DNA of 64,000 bases, taken from Paenibacillus oralis. GTDB taxonomy: Bacteria; Bacillota; Bacilli; Paenibacillales; Paenibacillaceae. Below are positions 43,846 to 51,731 of the stretch, one piece after another; the stretch's first letter is position 1; every line of letters begins with the position of its first letter. The notes beneath the pieces were generated by a model. That model ran no database searches, was not told the DNA's origin, and was given only the letters and a program-made list of their open reading frames with translations. The position numbers and the translations under genes are program-made. Location: assembly GCF_003863965.1 (NCBI RefSeq), contig NZ_RRCN01000001.1:4174304-4238303 (forward strand), read 5' to 3'.

Positions 43846-44427
43846 GTGGAGGACAAGAAAATCCGAATTTACGAATGCGGGAAGGAGTTGTTCGGCGCCA
43901 AAGGATTCAAGGACACGAATGTGGCCGATATCACCCGAAAAGCCGGGGTAAGCGTAGGAACGTTTTATAACTGTTATTCTTCAAAAGAGAAGCTGTTCAT
44001 GGAGATTTTTTTGGAGGAAAACGCACGGCTCAAGAAAAACCTGATGGAATCGGCAGACCTGAACGAAGAACCTTTACGGGTGATTCAAGGTATCCTGGTA
44101 CGGAATCAGGAAGGCATGAAGTCGCACCCGATCCTGAAGGAATGGTACAACCGCGACGTGTTCGGCAAGATCGAAAAGCTGTATCGGGAAGAAAACGGCC
44201 GGAGTGCCGTCGATTGCTTTTATGGTGATTCGCTCGAACTGGTGAAACGGTGGCAGGCGGAAGGGAAGATGCGAGGGGATATCGACAGCGAGATGATTAT
44301 GGCGATGTTTGCGGCCATCATCAGCATCGATACGCACAAGGAAGAAATCGGGCTGGCCAATTTTCCACAGTTGCTGGATTATATGACGGAGTTTATCATG
44401 GACGGCCTGACTCGTCGTTCTCAATAA
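43846..44427 (+). CDS. TetR family transcriptional regulator
   Basis: Regulator of 193 residues with HTH KIRIYECGKELFGAKGFKDTNVADITRKAGVSVGTFYNCYSSKEKLF. The first residues after the start are short, giving a typical TetR N-terminus. The start is GTG behind GGAGG. It lies 30 bp before apbE in the same direction, so it may control the flavinylation operon that follows. The ligand domain has the TetR_C family pattern but no identifiable ligand. Confidence 0.92.
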   Translation: MEDKKIRIYECGKELFGAKGFKDTNVADITRKAGVSVGTFYNCYSSKEKLFMEIFLEENARLKKNLMESADLNEEPLRVIQGILVRNQEGMKSHPILKEWYNRDVFGKIEKLYREENGRSAVDCFYGDSLELVKRWQAEGKMRGDIDSEMIMAMFAAIISIDTHKEEIGLANFPQLLDYMTEFIMDGLTRRSQ

Positions 44428-44457
44428 CGTGATTGTGGGGGAGGAGGCCATCCGAGC

Positions 44458-45426
44458 ATGGGCCTGTCAAAATCAACAGAGTCGGTCGAATCCGCAGGTT
44501 TGGGGATGGGAACCGGCTTGTGCCACAAAGCCTACGGCAAAAACGCGGAAAAGGCGCTTCAGGCGGTCGGGGCGGAGGTCAAACGTTTGGAGCGCCTGCT
44601 GAGCCGCTTTGCTCCCGAGAGCGATATCGCAAAGATCAACAGGTTGGCGGGCAGAGGAGAGGTTGAACTTAGCCCGGAGGCCTTTGAAGTCCTGGCGCTG
44701 GCCGGTCATTTTTCGGGCCTCTGCCGAGATGCGTTTGATGTTACCGTCGGCCCGCTGGTAGAGCTGTGGGATTATAAGAATGCCGCCGCGGCTCCGGACC
44801 GCGAAAGGATCAGGGAGGCGCTTTCCCTGGTGAATCATGCGGATCTGCGCCTGAATCCCGCGTCGCAAACGGCCGGGCTTCGCCGTAAAGGCCAATCCGT
44901 AGATCTGGGTGCGATCGGCAAAGGATATGCCAGCGACAAGCTGCTCGGGGTGTTCCGCCGTTTCGGCGTCACCTCTGCGTTCAGCAACCTCGGCGGGAAC
45001 GTGGCCGTCCTTGGTACCAAACCGGACGGCTCGCCGTGGCGTGTCGGCATCCGCCATCCGAGGCGGGAAAACCGCTTGATCGGCGCGGTGGACGTTATCG
45101 ATAAAGCGGTCGTCACGTCGGGGGACGATCAGCGTTATTTTATCGATGCCTTGGGAATACGGCGGCATCATCTCCTCGATCCGTCGACCGGATATCCCGC
45201 GGATGCCGGCCTGATCAGCGTCACGATCGTCGCGGACAGCACGGCGGCAGCCGACGCGTTGTCGACGGCCGTGTTTGTGGCCGGCATGGAGCGGGGGAGG
45301 GCGATCCTCCGCAGCTTCCCCGGAGCCGAGGCCGTCATCGTTGATCACCGCCTGCAGGTCTACGTGACGCGGGGATTAAACGATTGTTTCCTGGCGGCGG
45401 AGGGAACCGCCGTGGTCATGGTTTAA
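44458..45426 (+). CDS. apbE: FAD:protein FMN transferase (ApbE)
   Basis: Transfers FMN from FAD onto a threonine of partner proteins. The 322-residue protein has the ApbE pattern GMGTGLCHKAYGKNAEKAL, LSRFAPESDIAKINRL, DAFDVTVGPLVELW, LRRKGQSVDLGAIGKGYASDK, NLGGNVAVLG and the DPSTGYPADAGLISVTIVA near the C-terminus, with Asp and Thr of DAADALST-type helices for magnesium. No signal peptide or lipobox is present, unlike many ApbE proteins, so export is not evident. It sits between a TetR regulator and the likely substrate protein. Confidence 0.93.
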   Translation: MGLSKSTESVESAGLGMGTGLCHKAYGKNAEKALQAVGAEVKRLERLLSRFAPESDIAKINRLAGRGEVELSPEAFEVLALAGHFSGLCRDAFDVTVGPLVELWDYKNAAAAPDRERIREALSLVNHADLRLNPASQTAGLRRKGQSVDLGAIGKGYASDKLLGVFRRFGVTSAFSNLGGNVAVLGTKPDGSPWRVGIRHPRRENRLIGAVDVIDKAVVTSGDDQRYFIDALGIRRHHLLDPSTGYPADAGLISVTIVADSTAAADALSTAVFVAGMERGRAILRSFPGAEAVIVDHRLQVYVTRGLNDCFLAAEGTAVVMV

Positions 45427-45468
45427 AGTGCCAGTTCAACCTCAAAATCCAAGGGAGGAGAAAGCGGT

Positions 45469-45903
45469 ATGAACGGAAAAGCGATCCCAAAGAAACGGAA
45501 AGGAAGGATGAAGATGTGGATTATCGCGGTTGTGGTTCTGCTTGCGGCAAGCGCCGGAGGCGGGATACTTTTAACGGCCGGAGAGCGGCGGGAAGGGAAA
45601 AACCTCCCGATCCGCGCCGTGGATTTCCATAGCCTGAAGGACGGCACGTATGTCGGAGAATACGAAGGCGGAAAGTACAAATTGAGAGCCAACCGAGTTC
45701 AAGTTACCGTGTCTTCGGGCAAAGTGACGGACATCAGGCTGCTGATGCATAAAGAGAATAAAACGCCGGAATTTACCGGCAAACTGTACGGCAGGGTGAT
45801 CGCATCGCAGTCGTTGCAGGTCGACACGATCAGCGGCGCGACCATCACTTCCAAAGCTTATCTCAAGTCGGTGGAGAACGCGCTCGGCCAAGCGCAAAAG
45901 TAG
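45469..45903 (+). CDS. FMN-binding domain protein, likely ApbE substrate
   Basis: Protein of 144 residues. The basic N-terminus (KKRKGRMK) and hydrophobic segment WIIAVVVLLAASAGGGILL anchor it in the membrane with the domain outside. The FMN-binding domain has DGTYVGEYEGGKYKLRANRV and the flavinylation motif SGATITSKAYLKSVENAL, where the Thr after GA is the FMN attachment site in this family. ATG behind GGGAGGAG. It follows apbE by 42 bp, so enzyme and substrate are made together. It is likely a one-domain electron carrier on the cell surface; the donor and acceptor are not encoded nearby. Confidence 0.92.
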   Translation: MNGKAIPKKRKGRMKMWIIAVVVLLAASAGGGILLTAGERREGKNLPIRAVDFHSLKDGTYVGEYEGGKYKLRANRVQVTVSSGKVTDIRLLMHKENKTPEFTGKLYGRVIASQSLQVDTISGATITSKAYLKSVENALGQAQK

Positions 45904-45971
45904 CAAGCTATTGCGGCTTCCGAAACGTCGTTTAATCCATTGCGGACGAAGAGGGGGCGGACCACCCGCCG

Positions 45972-47885
45972 TTAAGGCGAACCGTCCCCATATTTGTTCG
46001 CGTAATGCGCCAGCGCCAGCAGCGGCCAGATGTAGCGGTAGCTGTGATAATGGACGTAAAAATACCCCGGCAGTCCGGCTCCGGTCGGATACGACGCGGG
46101 CCAGCCGTCTTCGCGCAGCAGCTCGGTCAAACGGGCGGCTCCACGCTCCATCGCCGGCGTTGGCCGGTCGTGCACCGCGACCAACGCGTCCAGCGCCCAG
46201 GCCGTTTGCGAGGGCGTGCTGGCGTGTAGCGGCACATAACGCTCGGATTGATCGCTTCGGCACGATTCCCCCCAGCCGCCGTCCGCGTTTTGAATGCTTA
46301 GCAGCCAATCGGCGCCCTTGGCTATCGCCGGGTGACCGGAGGGCATGCCCACCGCTTTCAATCCCGTCAATGCCGCCCAGGTTCCGTAAATGTAACAGAT
46401 TCCCCAGCGGCCATACCACGAACCGTCCGCCTTTTGATGGCTGATCAGCCAGTCGGCTCCGCGCGCGATCCAGTCGTGCCGAACGCCAAGTTTGGCGAAG
46501 TTGCCCAAATACTCCAGCGTCCGGCCGGTCAGGTCCGCTTCCGAAGGATCGGTGGCCGCGGATTTCGCCCCTTCGATTGCGAGCCAGGTGAGCATTTCCT
46601 TATCGGTGTTTTTTTCGAAGGCCGGCCAACCGCCGTCGCCGTTTTGCATCGACCATACCCAGTTCAGCCCGCGGTTCCAGGCTTCGAGGAAGGCGGGATC
46701 GCTGTCGTAAAGGCCGCCGAGGGCACGCAATGCGGCGGTGGTATCGTCGACGTCGGGAACGAACGTGTTCGTTTCGGAGAATCCCCAGCCGCCGGGTACG
46801 GTGCCGGGATTATGGATTTGCCAGTCGCCGTGCTTACGGTGCTGTTTGCCGTGCAAATAAGCGGCGGCCCGGCGAATGGCCGGGTGCGATGGCGGCAGCC
46901 CCGCTTCCTGCAGGGCATAGGACAACAACGCGGTATCCCACACCGTGGAAGGGGAGTTTTGGATCGTGGTGTAACTCCCGTCCTCGCCGCCGCGAACCGT
47001 AAACTGCAGATTGGACAAGCCCTCCACCGCGCGTTGGATGACCGGATGCTGCGGCTCGTAACCCAATGCCAGCAAAGCGAACACCATCATCACGGTGCAG
47101 CTGGCATACGTGTACAACGTGCCGTCGCTTTCGATCCGCTCGAGCAGGTATTGCTCCGCCTTTTTGACGGCTGCCTGCCGGATGCGCTGGGGCGTGCCGA
47201 CCAGATGGCCAAGCGCCGATTGAATGTGATCCAACGGTTCCCGGGCCTCCCTTGTAAGCGGCGCTTGCTCCGGGCCGCGATCGATGTAAAGCTCGCCAAG
47301 ATCGGGCGTTTGCGCGGTTTTTACGGAGTAGCTCCGCTCGGCCATGATCAGCAGCGGAACGAGGTGGACGCGGGAATAACCGGAGAAATCGTAAAAGCTC
47401 AGCGGAAAAGAGGACGGCAGCAGCAGCATCTCGATCGGAATGAGCGACAGCGACGCCGGCCATTCCCTTTGCCCGGTCGCGGCCAACAGCGCTTTGGTCA
47501 GCAGGCTTGTTGCTTTTCCGATGCCGCCGCGCTCAAGAATATAGCGTTTCGCCCGTTGCAGCGATTCGTCTTCGCGCCGGCTGTACCCGGAATACAGCAG
47601 CGCGTAATACGCCTCGATCGTGGCGGACAGATGGCCTTCGGCGTCGTCGCGGTACCAGCGCCAGCAGCCTTCGGGCTGCTGCGCGGCGAGGATGCGGTCG
47701 TGCAGCGAACGGATCAGCGCTTCGCTGCCCGCGTTCAGCGAGCGAAACAGCACGATCACGCCCGCGTCGAGCGTCGTCCCGTTTTCGAAGCAAAACCGCC
47801 AGGTCCCGTCCGGCTCCTGCCGCTGGACCAACTCCTCGGACCATCGGCGAATCTCCTCGCGGATGCCGGTTATGTTTTGACCCAT
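45972..47885 (-). CDS. shc: Squalene-hopene cyclase family triterpene cyclase
   Basis: Cyclises squalene or related polyprenes to hopanoid-like or sporulenol-type products at the membrane. The 637-residue protein has the family's QW motifs (LSIQNADGGWGESC, MQNGDGGWPAF, QKADGSWYGRWG) along two alpha-barrel domains, and the protonating DxDD motif as DVDDTTAALRAL near residue 378. Length matches the family (about 630). Without a search I cannot decide between hopene synthase and the sporulenol (SqhC) group; the spore-forming context makes either possible. ATG behind GGAGGGAG. Confidence 0.92.
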   Translation of the reverse strand: MGQNITGIREEIRRWSEELVQRQEPDGTWRFCFENGTTLDAGVIVLFRSLNAGSEALIRSLHDRILAAQQPEGCWRWYRDDAEGHLSATIEAYYALLYSGYSRREDESLQRAKRYILERGGIGKATSLLTKALLAATGQREWPASLSLIPIEMLLLPSSFPLSFYDFSGYSRVHLVPLLIMAERSYSVKTAQTPDLGELYIDRGPEQAPLTREAREPLDHIQSALGHLVGTPQRIRQAAVKKAEQYLLERIESDGTLYTYASCTVMMVFALLALGYEPQHPVIQRAVEGLSNLQFTVRGGEDGSYTTIQNSPSTVWDTALLSYALQEAGLPPSHPAIRRAAAYLHGKQHRKHGDWQIHNPGTVPGGWGFSETNTFVPDVDDTTAALRALGGLYDSDPAFLEAWNRGLNWVWSMQNGDGGWPAFEKNTDKEMLTWLAIEGAKSAATDPSEADLTGRTLEYLGNFAKLGVRHDWIARGADWLISHQKADGSWYGRWGICYIYGTWAALTGLKAVGMPSGHPAIAKGADWLLSIQNADGGWGESCRSDQSERYVPLHASTPSQTAWALDALVAVHDRPTPAMERGAARLTELLREDGWPASYPTGAGLPGYFYVHYHSYRYIWPLLALAHYANKYGDGSP

Positions 47886-47970
47886 ACTTACTCCCTCCTC
47901 GTTACGATCATCTCATTTATATGAATGTGGAGGAGGGGGCATGATGAAGCGGGCTATTTTGCCGAACTAA

Positions 47971-47990
47971 GGCCTGTGGTGTCCGTTAGG
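47971..47990 (+). repeat. Remnant of a type A arm
   Basis: A single inverted arm, GGCCTGTGGTGTCCGTTAGG, without the other three arms. It lies just upstream of a complete type B element. Confidence 0.6.
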
Positions 47991-48078
47991 ATCGGCTTTT
48001 CGCCGGATCGTTCTGCTAGTAGAGCGATCCTGAAATAACGTAATCCATCTGAGGGCAAGGCTGAAGATCCTCCATGAA

Positions 48079-48278
48079 AATAGCGGAACTTTATGGTCTT
48101 ATTTTCCGGATTTGTGCAGGTTCACCATCAATAGCGGAATTTTTAGGCCTTATTCTGGGGGGATGGTACGAAAAGCGGCCGTTTCCCTGCGATTCGTGAA
48201 AATAGCGCCATAAAATTCCGCTATTGCCGCCAGAATGAGGGATATCGCCGAAATAGCGCCATTTTTTTCCCTTATGGC
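48079..48278 (+). repeat. Four-arm intergenic element, type B, variant 3
   Basis: Direct arms AATAGCGGAACTTTATGGTC (from 48079) and AATAGCGGAATTTTTAGGCC (from 48130), 51 bp apart; inverted arms from 48199 (AAAATAGCGCCATAAAATTCC, ending GCTATTGCC) and from 48250 (AAATAGCGCCATTTTTTTCC), 51 bp apart. The 565-bp gap between the cyclase and the editing gene holds this element, the type A remnant and the editing gene's promoter region. Confidence 0.85.
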
Positions 48279-48451
48279 GGCTCGATACTCTTGGCTGTTT
48301 TCTTACCCAAGCCTTCGCTTCATCAGAAGAGCGGAGCCGCCGCGCAGGCTCACGTTAATTCGGGAGCCGTATGCTAGTCTTGATCTTTCCTTTACCGCAG
48401 GCGGGAAAAATTGTATGGTAATGGTACTTGGAACGGGAAGGAAAATGAAAT

Positions 48452-49642
48452 ATGACAAAAAGACTTTATTTCGAATCTGCGTATCTTACCGAGTGGCAGA
48501 CGCGCGTCACCCGCACGCTGAAGCGCGAGGACGGGGATTACGTCGTCCTGGAGGAAAGCGCCTTTTACCCCCATGGGGGAGGGCAGCCGGACGATGAAGG
48601 AACGATCCAGGGCATTCCTGTACTTGACGTGATCAGCGAAAATGACGAGGTGCTGCACAAAGTGGAGCGCTTGCCTGACGAAGCGGCGGTGGACTGCACT
48701 GTGAACTGGGAGCGCAGGTTTGACCATATGCAGCAGCACAGCGGCCAGCATCTGCTGTCCGCCGTCTGCCGCGAGCTTTACGGGGCGATGACGGTCAGCT
48801 TCCACCTGGGGGCCGACTACTGCACGATCGATGTGGAGCGTCCGGAGCTCGCACCGGAACAACTAGCCGCCATCGAACTGGCCGCGAACCGGCATATTTA
48901 CCGGAACCACGAGATCATCAGCTATTTCGTGACCGGGGAGGAAGCGGCCAAGCTGCCTTTGGTGAAACGGCCGAAGGTGACGGAGAACATCCGCATCGTC
49001 GAGATGAAGGACGTGGAATATAACGGCTGCGGGGGGACGCATGTCTCGTCCACGGGTGAAATCGGGATGATCAAGCTGTTAAAGGCGGAAAAGCAGAAGG
49101 GCAACATCCGGATCTACTTCAAATGCGGTCTGCGCGCCCTGGCCGAATTCAACGAAAACCAGCGGATTTTGGGGCTGCTGACGGGTAAACTCAAAACGGG
49201 CCGGGAAGGGCTTGCCGAGCGGATCGAAAAGTTTGAGCAGGAGCAAAAGCAACTGCAGCAGGAGTTGGCCAACGTGAAGGCGCTCAATGATGAATACTTG
49301 GCGCGGGAGCTGTTATCGCGGCGGGAGGGCGGCATCATCGCTTTTGTTTTTGCGGACAAGTCTTTAAAAGATCTGCAAAACCTGGCGGCGAAGCTGACCG
49401 CGGCCGCGGACGCAGATGCAGACGCAGACGCGCTTGTGCTGCTTGCCACCGCGGCGGACAATAAAGCGGTGATGGCCCATAACGGAGGAGCGGCGGTTTC
49501 CTGCGGCGCGTTTTTTAAAGAGCATCTGCCGGCTTTTAACGGCAAGGGCGGCGGCAGCGACAAGCAGGCGCAGGCCGGGTTCGATACCTGGGAGGATGCG
49601 CAAGCTTTCGTCGAATACGCCAAACGCACATTAGGTTCCTAA
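48452..49642 (+). CDS. Alanyl-tRNA editing protein (AlaX-like, DHHA1 domain)
   Basis: Trans-acting hydrolase that removes wrong amino acids from tRNA-Ala, 396 residues. The N-terminal part has YPHGGGQPDDEG, then the zinc site HMQQHSGQHLLSA (HxxxH) and CGGTHVSSTGEI (CxxxH). After a coiled-coil linker (about 245-285, EQEQKQLQQELANVKALN) comes a DHHA1 domain with the late GGGSDKQAQAG. This matches the two-domain AlaX-like proteins of Bacillota. ATG follows GGAAGGAAAATG. It is a single gene; a short run of Asp/Ala (DADADADA) occurs in the linker. Confidence 0.94.
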   Translation: MTKRLYFESAYLTEWQTRVTRTLKREDGDYVVLEESAFYPHGGGQPDDEGTIQGIPVLDVISENDEVLHKVERLPDEAAVDCTVNWERRFDHMQQHSGQHLLSAVCRELYGAMTVSFHLGADYCTIDVERPELAPEQLAAIELAANRHIYRNHEIISYFVTGEEAAKLPLVKRPKVTENIRIVEMKDVEYNGCGGTHVSSTGEIGMIKLLKAEKQKGNIRIYFKCGLRALAEFNENQRILGLLTGKLKTGREGLAERIEKFEQEQKQLQQELANVKALNDEYLARELLSRREGGIIAFVFADKSLKDLQNLAAKLTAAADADADADALVLLATAADNKAVMAHNGGAAVSCGAFFKEHLPAFNGKGGGSDKQAQAGFDTWEDAQAFVEYAKRTLGS

Positions 49643-49773
49643 GTCCAGCCTCCGTCCATACGGATTTTCCCGAACGAGCCGGAACGATATTTCACTTATT
49701 TGACGGATAATATGGGTAAATATCCGCAGTTCCAGACGGCCTTGGAGACGGCCCCGATCGCGACCGCGTGCGG

Positions 49774-49960
49774 CTAACGGACTCAGATGACCTTTTTTGA
49801 CGCAAAAAGGGGTGTTTTATTTTCTAACGGACCTGAGAGCTCTTATTTGCCTAAACAAGACCGAAAACCAGCGTTTACATGCCAAATAAGGTCTCTGGTG
49901 TCCGTTACATTCCGAAAACCTTTGATTTCACCGAAATAGCGGCGCTGTGGTCCGTTAGGA
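49774..49960 (+). repeat. Four-arm intergenic element, type A, copy 3 (diverged)
   Basis: Direct arms TAACGGACTCAGATGACC (from 49774) and TAACGGACCTGAGAGCTC (from 49825), 51 bp apart; inverted arms 49883-49907 (AATAAGGTCTCTGGTGTCCG) and 49932-49958 (ending GTGGTCCGTTAGG). Only the arm cores resemble copies 1 and 2; flanks differ. The 130 bp between the editing gene and this element reads open in one frame but has no start. Confidence 0.8.
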
Positions 49961-50065
49961 TCGGCGATATTGCTGGCAACTTGGCTCACTTACATTAAAA
50001 CGGCCGGAGTGTGGTTAGCAACCGCATTGCATGAGCCGCCACTGGCATTTACCCAGCTGTTTATA

Positions 50066-50196
50066 GGCCGATGTGCTCTGCAGCCGCGACGTATGAGCCG
50101 CCGCTCACATCTCGCTACCACTGCAAGGGCCGATGCTTGGCTCTGCAACTCTGCAACCGCAACGTATAGCCAGCCGCACGAGACATCTCGCCAGCC
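50066..50196 (+). repeat. Imperfect tandem duplication of about 65 bp
   Basis: Two adjacent units, 50066-50126 and 50127-50196, both begin GGCCGATG, contain CTCTGCA and CCGC(A/G)ACGTAT and end with an ACATCTCGC block. It lies downstream of the MFS gene end (minus strand). Confidence 0.6.
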
Positions 50197-50214
50197 GCGT
50201 ATGAGCCGCCCCGC

Positions 50215-51438
50215 CTACCCCCGCCCGTGCCGCAGCATTGCAACTTTCGGCTTTTCGTACAGCTTGATTCGTACCCATACCGTGTTGATCAGAAGCAGGA
50301 TACCGGAGATGATAAACAGGCCTTCGATGCCGATAAATCCGGAGAGAAAGCCGCCGATCAGCGAGCCCAGCATGTTGCCGAGCGCGAGCGTGCTGCTGTT
50401 GAAGCCAAACGCCCGGCTTTCCATCCCGTCGGGGGTGTAGAAGCGGATCAGCGCGTTGACGCTCGGCAGCAGCCCGCCCATAAAGACGCCCATCAGAAAC
50501 CGGATCATGATGAGTTGCCAGACGGTATGGACAAACGCCTGCGGGATCAGCGTGGCCGCCGCCCCGATCAGGCAGTACGTCAGGATGCGGTGGGCTCCGA
50601 CCTTGTCGCTGACCCGGCCGAGCACCGGCGAGGTGACCATGTTGGAAATGCCGGTGACCGCGCTGACGAACCCGGCCCAAAACGAAACGTTGGCCGCCGC
50701 GCCATGCAGCTTCTCCACATAAAGCGGCAGCAGCGACATCGGGCTGAGCATGGCGAATTGCAGCAGGAAGGTGACGGCGAACAGCGCTGTCAGCTGCGGC
50801 GTTTTATTCAGTTCCAAAAAGCCTTGCAGCACCGAGGGCTGTGGGGTATGCGCCGCTTCCTCGCGGTTGAAGTTTTCCCGTACGAATACGAGCGCCAGCA
50901 GTGTGCCGATAAACATCAAAGCGCCGGTTATGTAAAAGATCGGGCGGAAGCCGATCCATTCGGCCATCAAGCCGCCGATGAGCGGTCCCAGAATCGTGCC
51001 GGCGACGTTGCCGGATTGGATCGTGCCCATGGCAAAGCCCATCCGTTCTTTTGGCGCCGTGCCGGAGATGAGCGAAACCGAGGCGGGATTGAAGCCGGAG
51101 ATCGTCCCGTTGAGCAGCCGCAGCGCCAGCAAGTGCCACGGCTGGGTCGCGAAGCCCATCAAAGTGATGACGATCGCCATGCCAAACCCCGAGCGAAGCA
51201 GCATGATTTTGCGCCCGTACTTATCGGAAAGCTTGCCCCAAATCGGCTGAAAAATAAATGACGTCGCAAAGTTGGCGGCGAAAATCGTCCCCGCCCACAG
51301 GCCGATGGCGTGTTCGCCCTGCACATGCAAATCCCTGGCCAGATACAGCGAGAGAAACGGTGTAATCATCGTCATTCCCGCATTGACCAAAAACGCTCCA
51401 AACCAAAGCACAATGAGATTGACTTTCCACGTCTTCAA
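50215..51438 (-). CDS. MFS multidrug-type transporter (MdtG/YxiO-like)
   Basis: Exporter of about 407 residues with twelve hydrophobic segments. Motif A-like WGKLSDKYGRKIMLL follows helix 2, and its second-half copy VLGRVSDKVGAHRIL follows helix 8; GTILGPLIGGLMAEWIGFRPIF is the antiporter motif C of helix 5. That points to a proton-coupled drug exporter. Translation most likely starts at a TTG at 51438 behind AAAGGAAG; another TTG 12 codons upstream is possible. No regulator gene adjoins it. Confidence 0.9.
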   Translation of the reverse strand: MKTWKVNLIVLWFGAFLVNAGMTMITPFLSLYLARDLHVQGEHAIGLWAGTIFAANFATSFIFQPIWGKLSDKYGRKIMLLRSGFGMAIVITLMGFATQPWHLLALRLLNGTISGFNPASVSLISGTAPKERMGFAMGTIQSGNVAGTILGPLIGGLMAEWIGFRPIFYITGALMFIGTLLALVFVRENFNREEAAHTPQPSVLQGFLELNKTPQLTALFAVTFLLQFAMLSPMSLLPLYVEKLHGAAANVSFWAGFVSAVTGISNMVTSPVLGRVSDKVGAHRILTYCLIGAAATLIPQAFVHTVWQLIMIRFLMGVFMGGLLPSVNALIRFYTPDGMESRAFGFNSSTLALGNMLGSLIGGFLSGFIGIEGLFIISGILLLINTVWVRIKLYEKPKVAMLRHGRG

Positions 51439-51493
51439 AGTGCTTTCACTTCCTTTCCGCGCATCTGGTTGCAAACAACACCCTTTAGGGGGA

Positions 51494-51513
51494 GTTCAAA
51501 AAGTCCGCTTTTG
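51494..51513 (+). repeat. Short dispersed repeat F, copy 2
   Basis: GTTCAAAAAGTCCGCTTTTG, nearly the same as 37169-37187. Confidence 0.65.
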
Positions 51514-51622
51514 ATCACGTCCTATAAGTATATCACAAGTAGGCTGGCGCAGTTTGCGGGCGACTTCATAGCATTTTCATGCGAATGTCATGCGATCGTC
51601 ATCCGATTTGCCGTTGTGACAG

Positions 51623-51671
51623 TTGTTACTTACTTTTAAAAAGGGCATAATGTAAATTAGAATGTTTATAG
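51623..51671 (+). promoter_or_regulatory. Promoter of the hemEHY operon with a PerR-like box
   Basis: TTGTTA (51623-51628) and CATAAT (51646-51651) are separated by 17 bp. Just after the -10, TTAGAATGTTTATAG (51657-51671) matches the Bacillus PerR/Fur-family box TTATAATNATTATAA at 11 of 14 fixed positions. Peroxide- or iron-linked control of heme synthesis is possible but unproven. Confidence 0.55.
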
Positions 51672-51731
51672 TGTAAGTTCGCAGACATCTGCATTTAGAA
51701 TTGCTTTTATAGCGTATTGGAGGCGTGTTGG

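Noticed and set aside
46332..47924. Plus-strand open frame of 530 codons over the cyclase gene
   Set aside because: Antisense of the squalene-hopene-type cyclase, with Arg/Gln-rich text of no family.
50227..51261. Plus-strand open frame over the MFS gene
   Set aside because: Antisense of a certain MFS protein, rich in Arg/Gln/His and without motif.
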